A stretch of DNA of 64,000 nt from Luteimonas viscosa (GTDB lineage Bacteria; Pseudomonadota; Gammaproteobacteria; Xanthomonadales; Xanthomonadaceae), in assembly GCF_008244685.1 (NCBI RefSeq), contig NZ_VTFT01000001.1, forward strand, positions 2,521,248-2,585,247, in the 5' to 3' direction. Both the position numbers and the translations under genes were made by a program. Positions 9,065 to 17,977 of this stretch are shown piece after piece. Each line of letters begins with the position of its first letter. Position 1 is the first letter of the stretch. A model generated the notes under the pieces. That model worked only from the letters and a program-made list of their open reading frames with translations, was not told where the DNA came from and searched no databases.

Positions 9065-9188
9065 TGGCCGGCCAAGTTGGCGGTCCTGCTTGCGGCAGGC
9101 GTCGACGGGGACATGCATCCTGCGAAACGCCGCGCTCCGCACGGGAGCCTGACGCGGGCGTGTGGTCGCAGGCGAAGCGCTGGCCAAC

Positions 9189-9214
9189 GAAAAAGCCCGC
9201 CTTGCGGCGGGCTT
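9189..9214 (-). terminator. Intrinsic terminator of the rpmB-rpmG operon
   Basis: Read on the minus strand, a 9-base stem AAGCCCGCC / GGCGGGCTT with a GCAA tetraloop is followed directly by TTTTTC. It starts about 48 bases after the rpmG stop codon. Confidence 0.9.
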
Positions 9215-9261
9215 CCGGGTGACCTTCCGGCAGCCATGCGCTGCGCGCATCGGCCGTCAGG

Positions 9262-9426
9262 TCACTTGATCTTGCCTTCCTTGTAGATCACGTGCTTGCG
9301 GACGACGGGATCGTACTTCTTGATCTCCATCTTGCCGGGGGTGTTCTTCTTGTTCTTGTCCGTGGTGTAGAAGTGGCCGGTGTTGGCCGACGAAATCAGA
9401 CGGATCTTGTCGCGCTTGGTTGCCAT
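9262..9426 (-). CDS. rpmG: 50S ribosomal protein L33
   Basis: A 54-residue protein beginning [20 protein letters not shown], a very well conserved L33 sequence with the lysine-rich [17 protein letters not shown] core. There are no cysteines, so this is the zinc-independent form. It sits 13 bases after rpmB, the usual bacterial pair, with an AGGAG ribosome site in the gap. The pair ends at the intrinsic terminator at 9189-9214. Confidence 0.97.
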   Translation of the reverse strand: MATKRDKIRLISSANTGHFYTTDKNKKNTPGKMEIKKYDPVVRKHVIYKEGKIK

Positions 9427-9439
9427 GACGTACTACTCC

Positions 9440-9676
9440 TCAGACCTTCTCGCCACGCTTGCGCAGGTCGGCGAGCACGGCGTCGATACCGTTCTTGTCG
9501 ATGGTGCGCAGGGCGGCGGCGGAAACACGCAGCTTGACCCAGCGGTTCTCGCTGGCGACCCAGAAGCGGCGTTCATGCAGGTTGGGCATGAAGCGGCGGC
9601 GGGTCTTGTTCATGGCATGCGAGACGTTGTTGCCGGTCGTCGTTCGCTTGCCGGTGACTTGGCATACTCGGGACAT
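9440..9676 (-). CDS. rpmB: 50S ribosomal protein L28
   Basis: A 78-residue protein starting [20 protein letters not shown], followed by the [17 protein letters not shown] segment that defines L28. The start at 9676 has a GAGGTG ribosome site 6 bases upstream; longer in-frame extensions have no family support. It is first in the rpmB-rpmG operon. The promoter should lie in the 228-base gap up to 9904. A single cysteine is present rather than the paired cysteines of the zinc-binding form. Confidence 0.97.
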   Translation of the reverse strand: MSRVCQVTGKRTTTGNNVSHAMNKTRRRFMPNLHERRFWVASENRWVKLRVSAAALRTIDKNGIDAVLADLRKRGEKV

Positions 9677-9904
9677 TACGCACCTCGATAACGGTTGGTG
9701 CCTCCCTTGGCCAGGGAGACGTCGGCCCCGGCGGGCGGGCCCTGGAGGCGCGCCCGCCACGCAATGCGGGCGGTGGTCGCTGCACGGTTGGGGGGCGGAA
9801 TGGCGTTTCCGGTCCCCGCGCCGGACCCGGTGTACGGGTGGGTCGGACGCAGCGAGCCGCGCATTATGCCCGCCCCGGCGCCTGTGGACAAGTCGGCGCC
9901 AGGC

Positions 9905-12613
9905 TCAGGAGGCCGTCTCGTCGTCCTGCGAGACCGGGAGCCTGACCAGCATCAGCCCGGGCTCGTCCGGGTCGGGCGTGATGCGGAAGCCGAGCTGCGC
10001 GCACATCGCCAGCATGCCGCGGTTCTGGCGCAGCACCTGGCCCTCGACCTCGTGCAGGCCGAGCCAGCCGGCGACCTCGATCATGATCTTCATCAGCTGC
10101 CAGCCCAGGCCCTGGCCCTTGAGGTCGGAGCGCACCAGGATCCCGTACTCGCCGGACTCGTAGTTGGCGTCGGCGTGCAGGCGGACCGCGCCGAGCATCG
10201 CGCCGGACCCGTCCAGCGCCAGCAGCGCGATCGAGCGCGCGTAGTCCATCTGCGTCAGCCGGGCGATGAACTCGTGGCTGAAGTGCTTGACCGACTGGAA
10301 GAAGCGCAGGCGCAGGTCCTCGTCGGTGACGTGGGTGAAGAACTCGCGGAACAGATCCTCGTCTTCCGGGCGCACCGGGCGCACCGACACCGGCGTGCCG
10401 TCGGCCAGGGCGATGCTGCGTTCCAGCTCGCTGGGATAGGGGAAGATCGCGAAGCGCGGATGACCGCGGCCCTTGTGCAGCGGCTCGACCGGGCCGACCA
10501 GGATGCGCGCGTCGACCGCGATCACGCCGTCGGCGTCGGCCAGCAGCGGGTTCAGGCTCATCTGCCGGATCTCCGGCACGTCGGCCGCCAGCTGCGCCAG
10601 CTTCACCAGGGCCAGCGCGATCTCGCGTTCGTTGGCGGCGGGCTGGTTGCGGTGGGCCTTGAGCCGGCGGGCCACCCGCGTGCGTCCGATCAGCTCGTGC
10701 GCCAGGCGCAGGTCGAGCGGCGGCAGGCCCAGCGCGAGGTCGTCGACCACGCGCACCGCGGTGCCGCCGCGTCCGAACACCACCACCGGGCCGAACACCG
10801 GGTCGTCGGCGATCGCGGCGATCAGCTCGCGCGCGTTTGCGCGGGTCACCATCGCCTGCACGGTCACGCCGCGGATGCGCGCGTCGGGCCGGCGCTCGCG
10901 CGCCAGCCGCAGCACGTCGGCGGCGGCATCGTGCACCGCCTGCCCGCCGGCGAGGTTGAGGCGCACGCCGTCGACCACGCTCTTGTGCGCGATGTCGGGC
11001 GAATCGATCTTCACCGCCACCATGCGGCCCGCCGCAAGCAGCGGCTGCGCCAGCGCCATCGCGGCCTTCGGGTCGGCGGCGGCCAGTGGCGCCTCATGGG
11101 GCAGGCCATAGGCGGCGAGGATGCGCGCGGTCGCCTGCGGATCGAGCTGCACTTCGCCACGCGCGACCGCGGCCCGCACCAGCATCCGTGCAGCCGCCGC
11201 GTCCACCGCGAAATCCGCCGGCAGGCTCGGCGGCGTTTCCATCAGGGCCTGCTGCGCCTCGCGGTAGCGCACCAGGTGCATGAAGCCGTGCACCGCCTCG
11301 GTTTCGGTGGCGTAGCTCGGCACCTGCGCTGCGTGCAGTGCCGCGTGCGCCGCGGCGTCCTCGGCCAGCCATACCGCGAACACCGGCTTGCGCGCGGCGG
11401 CCCCCTTGCGCCGCGCCAGCACGTCGGCCAGCGCGGTGGCCGTTTCCAGCGGGGCGGAGAATGCGGTGGGCACGTTGACCACCAGCAGCGCGTCGTTATG
11501 CGGATCGGACAGCAACGCGTCGGCGGCGGTGGCGTAGCGCGCGCCGTCGGCGTCGACCACCAGGTCGACCGGGTTGTCGTGCGACCAGCCGCCGGGCAGC
11601 AGTGCGTCGAGCGCGGCGATCGTCTCCGTGGAGAGCGTCGCCACGGTGCCGCCCAGTCGCAGCAGCTGCTGTGCCGCGAGCACGCCCACGCCGCCGCCAT
11701 TGCCGAGGATCGCCAGGCGCCTGCCGGGGAAGGTGCGCAGCGTGCCCAGTGTTTCCGCGGCCGCGAACAGTTCGTCGAGCGCGTCGACCTGGAGCAGGCC
11801 GGCGCGGCGGAACCCGGCCGCGTGCACGGCTTCGGCCGGTGCCAGCGCGCGCAGGCCGATTTCGGCGATGCTCTGCGGCGCCTGCGGACGCGCCGACTTC
11901 ACCACCACCACGGGCTTGGCGCGCGCCGCCGCGCGTGCGGCGGACATGAACTTGCGCGCATTGCCGACATGCTCGACGTAGAGCAGGATCGCGCGGGTGT
12001 GGCGGTCGGTGGCGAGGTGGTCGAGCAGGTCGGCGAAGTCGATGTCGAGCGCGTCGCCCAGCGACACCACCTTGGAGAACCCGATCGAGCGCGCCACGCC
12101 CCATTCCACCAGCGCCGCGGCGATCGCACTCGACTCGGACACCAGCGCGATGTCGCCGGCCTGCGGGGTCCGCGCCGCGATGCTGGCGTTGAGCCCGGCG
12201 TGCGAGGACACGATGCCCAGGCAGTGCGGCCCGAGGATGCGCATGCCGTGCGGATGCGCCGCGCGCTCGATCGCGGCGTTGAACGCCGCGCGGCCGGCGC
12301 CCAGCTGCGCGGTCAGCAGCACCGCCGCGCCCACGCCGAGCGCCGCGGCCTCCTCCACCAGTCCCGGCACCACCGCGGGCGGCGCGGTGATGACCGCAAG
12401 GTCGGGCACCCAGTCCAGGTCGCGCAGGCGCCTGACCGTGGCGAGGCCGTCGATCTCGCGGTGGCGCGGGCTGACCCAGCCGATCCGGCCGGCGTAACCG
12501 GCTGCGCGGATGTTGCGCATCACCGCGCGTCCGGCCGAGCGCTCGCGCGGGCTGCCGCCGACGACCGCGACCGCGGCCGGTTCGAACAGCGACTGGAGGC
12601 GGTAGGTGCTCAT
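9905..12613 (-). CDS. Pat-type protein acetyltransferase (NDP-forming acyl-CoA synthetase-like + GNAT)
   Basis: A 902-residue protein. The N-terminal 700 or so residues match the NDP-forming acyl-CoA synthetase fold, with a CoA-binding start (VAVVGGSPRERSAGRAVMRN), GPHCLGI and an ATP-grasp region (GMNA-type VKIDSPDIAHKSVVDGVRLN). The C-terminal 150 residues (from about 740) form a GNAT domain, with the acetyl-CoA loop SDLKGQGLGWQLM. This is the Pat/YfiQ arrangement, in which the synthetase part is a non-catalytic sensor and the GNAT part acetylates lysines, for example on acetyl-CoA synthetase. Consistent with that, I do not see the SHTG active-site histidine of true synthetases after VVVVKSARPQ. 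The start MSTYRLQSLFEP at 12613 fits the family. Confidence 0.9.
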   Translation of the reverse strand: MSTYRLQSLFEPAAVAVVGGSPRERSAGRAVMRNIRAAGYAGRIGWVSPRHREIDGLATVRRLRDLDWVPDLAVITAPPAVVPGLVEEAAALGVGAAVLLTAQLGAGRAAFNAAIERAAHPHGMRILGPHCLGIVSSHAGLNASIAARTPQAGDIALVSESSAIAAALVEWGVARSIGFSKVVSLGDALDIDFADLLDHLATDRHTRAILLYVEHVGNARKFMSAARAAARAKPVVVVKSARPQAPQSIAEIGLRALAPAEAVHAAGFRRAGLLQVDALDELFAAAETLGTLRTFPGRRLAILGNGGGVGVLAAQQLLRLGGTVATLSTETIAALDALLPGGWSHDNPVDLVVDADGARYATAADALLSDPHNDALLVVNVPTAFSAPLETATALADVLARRKGAAARKPVFAVWLAEDAAAHAALHAAQVPSYATETEAVHGFMHLVRYREAQQALMETPPSLPADFAVDAAAARMLVRAAVARGEVQLDPQATARILAAYGLPHEAPLAAADPKAAMALAQPLLAAGRMVAVKIDSPDIAHKSVVDGVRLNLAGGQAVHDAAADVLRLARERRPDARIRGVTVQAMVTRANARELIAAIADDPVFGPVVVFGRGGTAVRVVDDLALGLPPLDLRLAHELIGRTRVARRLKAHRNQPAANEREIALALVKLAQLAADVPEIRQMSLNPLLADADGVIAVDARILVGPVEPLHKGRGHPRFAIFPYPSELERSIALADGTPVSVRPVRPEDEDLFREFFTHVTDEDLRLRFFQSVKHFSHEFIARLTQMDYARSIALLALDGSGAMLGAVRLHADANYESGEYGILVRSDLKGQGLGWQLMKIMIEVAGWLGLHEVEGQVLRQNRGMLAMCAQLGFRITPDPDEPGLMLVRLPVSQDDETAS

Positions 12614-12731
12614 GCGGGCACAGTATCGCGCGCGGCGGTCGGGGCGGCCGTGACGCCTGCGCGGCGGTGGCGGTGGCGCGCGAGCCGTCGCCGGCTCGCG
12701 CCGGGCGCGGCGCGCGTCCGGTGCCGCCGGA

Positions 12732-13124
12732 TCAATCCCGGATCCGGCGCAGCACCAGGGTGTACTGCTGCGGGCGGCCCTGGTCGTCGCTCCAGCGCTG
12801 GACGACCTCGAGGGTGTCGTCGGGCCCGCGCGACCAGGAGAACGCGCTCGGCGCCTCGACCGGCTCGAACGCTGCCGCATCCGCGCCGATCGCGCTGGCG
12901 CGCCAGCTGAAGCCGTTCCAGGTCGAGGTCACGATCCCGTCCGCGAACGCGACCGTGCTCGAATCCGTCGCCTCGGCGAAGCGCGCGTCGGCGTAGCGCG
13001 TGGAGCGCAACGTGGACGCGTCGACGAAGGCGTACTCCTCGAAGAACGGCGTGCCATCGGGACCGTCGCCGGTCCAGCGGCCTTGCAGGAACGCGAGCTG
13101 CCGGAACTGGTCGAGGGTGAACAT
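12732..13124 (-). CDS. Small hypothetical protein, DUF6265/lipocalin-like
   Basis: A 130-residue soluble protein without signal peptide. It starts FTLDQFRQLAFLQGRWTGDG and has a long beta-rich middle with WNGFSW and ending YTLVLRRIRD. The LQGRW start and alternating strands resemble the small beta-barrel family annotated DUF6265, but the match is by eye only. It lies 34 bases after parB in the same direction, so it may be cotranscribed with parAB. No function can be given. Confidence 0.7.
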   Translation of the reverse strand: MFTLDQFRQLAFLQGRWTGDGPDGTPFFEEYAFVDASTLRSTRYADARFAEATDSSTVAFADGIVTSTWNGFSWRASAIGADAAAFEPVEAPSAFSWSRGPDDTLEVVQRWSDDQGRPQQYTLVLRRIRD

Positions 13125-13158
13125 GCGTCCGGTCCGGATCGAGCTCGACGCCGCGCCG

Positions 13159-14070
13159 CTAACGGCGCCGCAGCCGCTCGAGCACGCCGTCGAGCGCCTC
13201 GAGGCCGGCGTAGTGGATCACCAGCTTGCCGCGGTTGCCGCGGCCGTTGCTGATGCTGACCCTGGCGCCGAGCGTTTCCGACAGCTCGTTCTCGAGCGTG
13301 GTGATGTCGGGCGAGTTCGCGGCCTTGCCGCCCGTGGCCTTCTTCGGCGACGCCGGCACCTTGCCCGCGGCGAACTGCGCGGCGCGGTGTTCGACCTCGC
13401 GCACCGACCAGCCGCGTTCGGCGGCCTCGGAAGCCAGCTTGCTGGCCAGGTCGGGCGAGAGCGTCAGCAGCGCGCGGGCGTGGCCCATCTCCAGGCGGCG
13501 CGCCTCGAGCAGCGCGCGGATCGCCGGCGGCAGTTCCAGCAGCCGCAGCAGGTTCGACACCGCCGCGCGCGAACGGCCGACGGTTTCGGCGGCGGCGGCG
13601 TGGGTGAGGTCGAACTCCTCGATCAGGCGCTGCAGCGCCTGCGCCTCCTCCAGCGGATTGAGGTCCTCGCGCTGGATGTTCTCGATCAGCGCCATCGCCA
13701 CCACGGTGCGGTCGTCGACCTCGCGCACCACTGCCGGGATCTCGGCCAGTCCGGCTTCCTTCGCCGCGCGCCAGCGGCGTTCGCCGGCGATGATTTCGTA
13801 GGTACGGTCGGCCAGCGCGCGGACCACGATCGGCTGGATCACGCCCTGCGAGCGGATCGATTCGGCCAGTTCGGTGAGCTTGTCGCTGTCCCAGTGCTTG
13901 CGCGGCTGGTACTTGCCGGCGCGCATGGCGTCGACCGGCAGCGTGCGCAGCGCGTCTCCGGGCGTGGCCTCGAGCTTCGGCGCTTCGGCGGCGGCCTTGG
14001 GGCCGAGCAGCGCTTCCAGGCCGCGGCCGAGGCCGCGCTTCCTGGCGGGCGCGGACTTCGCGGTGCTCAT
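13159..14070 (-). CDS. parB: Chromosome partitioning protein ParB
   Basis: A 303-residue ParB. It begins with a basic tail and RGLGRGLEALLG, typical of chromosomal ParB. The CTP-binding ParB/Srx domain follows (KYQPRKHWD, ESIRSQGVIQPIVVR, GERRWRAAKEAGL), then ENIQREDLNPLEEAQAL, the helix-turn-helix (TVGRSRAAVSNLLRLLELP) and a C-terminal dimerisation domain. It loads at parS sites and spreads to organise the origin region. Its ATG overlaps the parA stop by four bases (ATGA), so the pair is translationally coupled. I did not find a parS consensus nearby by eye. Confidence 0.96.
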   Translation of the reverse strand: MSTAKSAPARKRGLGRGLEALLGPKAAAEAPKLEATPGDALRTLPVDAMRAGKYQPRKHWDSDKLTELAESIRSQGVIQPIVVRALADRTYEIIAGERRWRAAKEAGLAEIPAVVREVDDRTVVAMALIENIQREDLNPLEEAQALQRLIEEFDLTHAAAAETVGRSRAAVSNLLRLLELPPAIRALLEARRLEMGHARALLTLSPDLASKLASEAAERGWSVREVEHRAAQFAAGKVPASPKKATGGKAANSPDITTLENELSETLGARVSISNGRGNRGKLVIHYAGLEALDGVLERLRRR

Positions 14071-14906
14071 GCCGGGGTCTCCGTCAAGGTGTCGTCCTTC
14101 TTCTGCGGGTCGGTGGCGGCCCCCGCGCCCGCCTGTTCGTTGCGTTCGCGCTGGCGGCGCAGCACCTCGCCGGCGAGGCCGAGGTAGGCGATGCCGCCGC
14201 GCGATCCGCGGTCGTAGCCGATGATGCTCTGGCCGTGGCTCGGCGCCTCGGCCAGGCGCACGTTGCGCGGCACGATGGTGCGGAACACCTTGTCGCCGAA
14301 ATGCTGCACCAGCTCGGCCGAGACCGCGTTGGCGAGGTTGTTGCGCACGTCGAACATGGTGCGCAGCACGCCTTCGATCTCCAGCTGCGGGTTGAGCCGC
14401 TCCTTCAGGGCGTCGATCGTCTGCAGCAGCGCGGTCAGGCCTTCGAGCGCGTAGTACTCGCACTGCATCGGCACCAGCACCGAATCGGACGCGGTCAGCG
14501 CATTGAGCGTGAGCAGCGACAACGCCGGCGGGCAGTCGACGATGATGAAGTCGTAGCGCGGACGCAACGGATCGAGCGCGCGCTTGAGCCGCTGCTCGCG
14601 GCCTTCCTCGTCCATCAGCTCGATCTCGGCCGCGGTCAGGTCGGTGTTGCCCGGCAGCAGGTCGTAGCCTTCCGCCGTTTCCATGATCGCGTCCTCGGCG
14701 TGCACTTCCTCCAGCAGCACGTCGCAGGTGGAGGCATGCAGGTCGCGCTTGTCGATGCCGCTGCCCATGGTGGCGTTGCCCTGGGCATCGAGGTCGATCA
14801 GCAGCACGCGCTTGGGCGTGGCCGCCAGCGCCGCGGCCAGGTTCACGGCGGTGGTCGTCTTGCCGACGCCGCCTTTCTGGTTGGCAATGGCGATGATGCG
14901 GGCCAT
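14067..14906 (-). CDS. parA: Chromosome partitioning ATPase ParA (Soj-type)
   Basis: A 279-residue deviant Walker A ATPase that drives segregation of ParB-parS complexes over the nucleoid. Key parts are the start MARIIAIANQKGGVGKTTTA with the KGGVGKTT P-loop, the DLDAQGNATMGSG switch, and IIVDCPPALSLLTLNAL. The ATG at 14906 is chosen because family members begin directly with ARIIAIANQKGG; an in-frame start at 14948 adds 14 unmatched residues. The order rsmG-parA-parB is the conserved arrangement near many bacterial origins. Confidence 0.96.
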   Translation of the reverse strand: MARIIAIANQKGGVGKTTTAVNLAAALAATPKRVLLIDLDAQGNATMGSGIDKRDLHASTCDVLLEEVHAEDAIMETAEGYDLLPGNTDLTAAEIELMDEEGREQRLKRALDPLRPRYDFIIVDCPPALSLLTLNALTASDSVLVPMQCEYYALEGLTALLQTIDALKERLNPQLEIEGVLRTMFDVRNNLANAVSAELVQHFGDKVFRTIVPRNVRLAEAPSHGQSIIGYDRGSRGGIAYLGLAGEVLRRQRERNEQAGAGAATDPQKKDDTLTETPA

Positions 14907-15097
14907 GGGGTCCGGGGTGCCTCGGGTAGCGGCGGGAGTTGGCCGCAAGACGGCGGCCCGGACAGGGGATTATGCCGCGCCGCGAAGGAAATCGGCGTTC
15001 GTGGGTGCCACACCCGCCGCCGCGGGGTACGTTTCGGGAAGCGCCGCGCGCTTTTTCCCCGGCCCTGACCGCGGCCGGTTCAGCCTCCAAGCGGTCT

Positions 15098-15739
15098 TCA
15101 GTTCCCCCTCGCCACCACCACCAGATGCCGCTCTGCCGCCAGTCCCGGCACGCGCAGCGGGTGGATCGCCTCGACCTGCCAGCCGGGGGGCAGGGCCGCG
15201 ATCTCGGCGTCCGGACGTGCGCCCTTCATCGCCAGCAGGCGGCCGCCGGGCGCCAGCAGGTGGCCGCCGACGACGAGGATGTCGGCCAGCGTGGCCAGCG
15301 CGCGCGCGGTGATCGCCTGGTAGGCGCCGGGTTCGTCCAGCGCCTCGGCGCGCGATTCGGCCACGCGTGCGTTGCCCAGGTGCAGGTGCCGCAGCGCCTC
15401 GCGCAGGAAGCGCGCCTTCTTGCCATTGGACTCGACCAGGGTCACCCGCAAGCCGGGACATGCGATCGCCAGCGGGATGCCGGGCAGGCCCGGACCGCTG
15501 CCCAGGTCGGCCAGGCTGCCGAGACCGGCCACGTGCGGCTGCATCGCCAGCGAATCGAGCAGGTGCAGGGTCACCATCTGCCGCGGGTCGCGGATCGCGG
15601 TCAGGTTGTAGGTGGCGTTCCAGCGCTGCAGCAGCGACAGGTAGGCGAGCAACGGGTCGGCCAGCGCGGGGTCGAGGCCCAGGGCGCCGAGGCCGGATTC
15701 GACCGGATCGCGCAGCGGGTCCATTGGCGGGTGCGTCAT
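15098..15739 (-). CDS. rsmG: 16S rRNA (guanine(527)-N(7))-methyltransferase RsmG
   Basis: A 213-residue SAM-dependent enzyme that makes m7G527 of 16S rRNA. Family marks are [27 protein letters not shown], the SAM-binding [30 protein letters not shown] and ITARALATL. The length is usual for the family. A TACAAT box lies only six bases before the ATG at 15739, which suggests a leaderless or nearly leaderless transcript; a second ATG at 15724 is possible. It sits upstream of parA with a 191-base gap and 52 bases after the phosphopantetheinyl transferase gene. Confidence 0.95.
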   Translation of the reverse strand: MTHPPMDPLRDPVESGLGALGLDPALADPLLAYLSLLQRWNATYNLTAIRDPRQMVTLHLLDSLAMQPHVAGLGSLADLGSGPGLPGIPLAIACPGLRVTLVESNGKKARFLREALRHLHLGNARVAESRAEALDEPGAYQAITARALATLADILVVGGHLLAPGGRLLAMKGARPDAEIAALPPGWQVEAIHPLRVPGLAAERHLVVVARGN

Positions 15740-15745
15740 CACGCC

Positions 15746-15751
15746 ATTGTA
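15746..15751 (-). promoter_or_regulatory. Putative -10 box of rsmG
   Basis: TACAAT on the minus strand, six bases from the rsmG ATG. With normal promoter geometry, transcription would start at or within a base or two of the start codon. The -35 box is not clear. Confidence 0.45.
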
Positions 15752-15791
15752 GGAGTACCGCAGGCCGGGGCTCGCGAATCGCCGTTCGTGG

Positions 15792-16403
15792 CTAATGCGG
15801 CCGCCAGGCCAGGGTGGCGAGGTAGCCCGGCGCCGGCATGAACGCGTGCAGGCGCCAGTCCGCGGGCGCGCCCAGCGCCGGGTCGCAGCGGTGCAGCCGC
15901 CAGCCCTCGCCGTCCCGGGTGAACTCCAGCCGCTCCAGCCCGAATGCGATGCCGCGGCCATGCGCCTTGAGCACCGCTTCCTTGGCGCACCACAGGCGCA
16001 CGAACCAGGCTTCCGCGCCGTCGTGCGGCAGGTCGGCGAGCTGCGCCGCCTCGTCGGCGGTGAAGAACCGGCGGGCCAGGGTCATCGCGTTCGGCCGGGG
16101 CCGCAGCCATTCGATGTCCGCCCCCACGCGCGCGCCGCGCGCCAGCGCCACCAGCAGCCGCTCGCCGCTGTGGCTCCAGTTCGCATCGAGGCCGGCATGC
16201 GCCTGGCCCAGGTGCGGGCGACCGTGCACGTCGCGCCACAGGGCCAGCGCGTCTTCCGGCACCGCCAGCTGTCCGGCCAGCCACGCCCGCGCCGCGGGTT
16301 CGGCGGGTTCGCCACGGCGATACGGCCCCCATGCGCAGCGCACGGGGCCGACGTCCAGGTACGGCTCTGCGGGGTCCATCGGCAAGGGCGTTTTTCTCGG
16401 CAA
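15792..16403 (-). CDS. 4'-phosphopantetheinyl transferase (Sfp type)
   Basis: A 203-residue enzyme that transfers phosphopantetheine from CoA to a carrier protein serine. The two family motifs are present: [11 protein letters not shown], with the metal-binding acidic residues, and [12 protein letters not shown], with the WxxKEA signature; [13 protein letters not shown] is the usual first motif. The length is in the normal range for Sfp/AcpT-type enzymes. It is divergent from the AMP-dependent ligase at 16467, only 63 bases away. This makes it a good candidate for activating the ACP of the pigment cluster 30 kb to the right. The start could also be the ATG eight codons later (16379). Confidence 0.9.
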   Translation of the reverse strand: MPRKTPLPMDPAEPYLDVGPVRCAWGPYRRGEPAEPAARAWLAGQLAVPEDALALWRDVHGRPHLGQAHAGLDANWSHSGERLLVALARGARVGADIEWLRPRPNAMTLARRFFTADEAAQLADLPHDGAEAWFVRLWCAKEAVLKAHGRGIAFGLERLEFTRDGEGWRLHRCDPALGAPADWRLHAFMPAPGYLATLAWRPH

Positions 16404-16466
16404 TGCGGCGTGCAGCGTAAGCTAGGGGGCGGGCGGGGAGCATTCCGGAGCCGCCGGTCGGGGAAC

Positions 16467-17846
16467 ATGTCCGCAGTCGTCCAGTACAACACGCCGCCAG
16501 TCTCCAGCACGTTGCCGCTGCCCGCGGGCGATGACGCGGGCGTGTTCGCGTTCGATGGCGACGGCACGACGTCCCGCGCCGCCTTCGCCGCGCACGTGCG
16601 CGCGCTCGCGGCACGGCTGCCCGACGCGGCCTATGCGGTGAACCTGTGCGAGGACCGCTACCGCTTCCTGGTCGCGTTCTGCGCGGCCGCCGTGCGCGGG
16701 CAGACGAACCTGCTGCCGCCCACGCGCACCCGCGCGGCGATCGACGAGGTGCGCGCGCGCTATCCCGGCAGCTACTGCATCGGCGACGGCGAGGCCTGCG
16801 GCTGCGACGCCCTGCTGGCCGGTCCGGGCGCGCATTTCGTGCACCTGGAGGCCACATTGCCCGCGCTGGAGGGGGCGCCGCTGCGGGTCGACGAGTCCGC
16901 GGTGGTCGCCATCGGCTTCACCTCCGGCAGCACCGGCATGCCGACCGCGAACGCCAAGACGCTGGTCTCGCTGCGCACCAGCACCGCGCAGAACCATGCC
17001 GCGCTCGCCAGCCTGTGGGCACCGGGCGAATCGCCGCACGTGGTGGCGACGGTACCACCGCAGCACATGTACGGCGTGGAGTTGTCGGTGATGCTGCCGC
17101 TGCTCACGGACGCGGCGGTGCACCGCGGACGGCCGTTCTTCCCGGAGGACATCGCGCGCGCGCTGCACGACGCCGCCGGCGCGCGCCTGCTCGTGACCAC
17201 GCCCGTGCACCTGCGCGCGCTGCTCGCCTCGGGCGTGGCGCTGCCGCCACTGGCGGGGATCGTGACCGCCACCGCACCGCTGCCGCAGGCACTGGCCGCG
17301 CAGGCCGAGGCGCGTTACGGCTGCGAGGTGCGCGAAACCTTCGGATCCACCGAGACCTGCATCTTCGCCAGCCGCCGCAGCGCGCACGGGGAGGCGTGGA
17401 CGCCCTATCCCGGCGTCCGGCTGCAGCCGCAGCCCGACGGCACCCTGGTGTCCGCCGCCCATCTCGCCGGGCCGGTCCTGCTGGCCGACCTGGTCGAAAC
17501 GCAGGGCGATGGACGCTTCGTGCTGCGCGGGCGCCAGGCCGACCTGCTGGAGATCGCCGGCAAGCGCGCGTCGCTGGCGGACCTGACCCGGCGCCTGCTG
17601 GACGTGCCCGGGGTGAGCGACGGGGTGGTGTTCCAGCTCGACGAGGAAACCGCCGGCGTGCGCCGCATCGCGGCGGCCTACGTCAGCGCCACGCTCGACG
17701 AGGACACCCTGCGCGCGGCCCTGCGCCGCAGCATCGATCCGGTGTTCCTGCCGCGGCCATTGCGACGGGTGCCGGCGCTGCCGCGCAACGAGACCGGGAA
17801 GCTGCCACGGGCGGCGCTGCTGCACCTGTTGCGGAGCGGTCCGTAG
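16467..17846 (+). CDS. AMP-dependent acyl/aryl ligase, likely hydroxybenzoate-ACP ligase of xanthomonadin synthesis
   Basis: A 459-residue member of the ANL adenylating family. The P-loop is GFTSGSTGMPTANAKT, and later motifs are FGSTET, a shortened YPGVRLQPQPDG region and RNETGKLPR with the catalytic lysine at the C-terminus. The protein is shorter than CoA ligases (over 500 residues) and resembles the XanA2/ApeH-type ligases of aryl-polyene pathways, which load an aromatic starter acid onto ACP. The neighbouring divergent phosphopantetheinyl transferase supports an ACP-linked role. The rest of the pathway is at 44-59 kb, so the starter-loading enzyme is separated from its cluster. The substrate is inferred, not shown. 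Confidence 0.85.
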   Translation: MSAVVQYNTPPVSSTLPLPAGDDAGVFAFDGDGTTSRAAFAAHVRALAARLPDAAYAVNLCEDRYRFLVAFCAAAVRGQTNLLPPTRTRAAIDEVRARYPGSYCIGDGEACGCDALLAGPGAHFVHLEATLPALEGAPLRVDESAVVAIGFTSGSTGMPTANAKTLVSLRTSTAQNHAALASLWAPGESPHVVATVPPQHMYGVELSVMLPLLTDAAVHRGRPFFPEDIARALHDAAGARLLVTTPVHLRALLASGVALPPLAGIVTATAPLPQALAAQAEARYGCEVRETFGSTETCIFASRRSAHGEAWTPYPGVRLQPQPDGTLVSAAHLAGPVLLADLVETQGDGRFVLRGRQADLLEIAGKRASLADLTRRLLDVPGVSDGVVFQLDEETAGVRRIAAAYVSATLDEDTLRAALRRSIDPVFLPRPLRRVPALPRNETGKLPRAALLHLLRSGP

Positions 17847-17977
17847 CTTTCGGGACACCCGCCGCTGCCTGCCGGAATCCCGCAGACATCGCCGTCACGG
17901 CCCGTCTGTCAGCCTCTTTTCCGCTCCCCTGTTCGCCGGGATGCGTGCGCCATCCCATTCAAGAAAGGAGATCCTGC

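Larger units (their letters stand above)
8236..9188. other. About 950 bases without a recognisable gene; rich in inverted repeats
   Basis: Open frames here have no recognisable protein families and no good ribosome sites, and they are of the kind that high GC produces by chance. The stretch instead holds several perfect inverted repeats: 8456-8546, 8611-8645, an 8-base-stem hairpin at 8757-8774, an 18-base palindrome at 8809-8826, and a nested hairpin at 9014-9064. I looked for RNase P RNA, tmRNA and tRNA signatures and recognised none. The region lies between the start of cls and the rpmG terminator. Confidence 0.6.

Noticed and set aside
12600-15800. parS site near parAB
   Set aside because: I looked for the TGTTTCACGTGAAACA type and found no match by eye; a computed search of the whole genome is needed.
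15740-15961. Longer N-terminus for rsmG
   Set aside because: The in-frame extension runs into the phosphopantetheinyl transferase gene and is not family-like; the ATG at 15739 fits.
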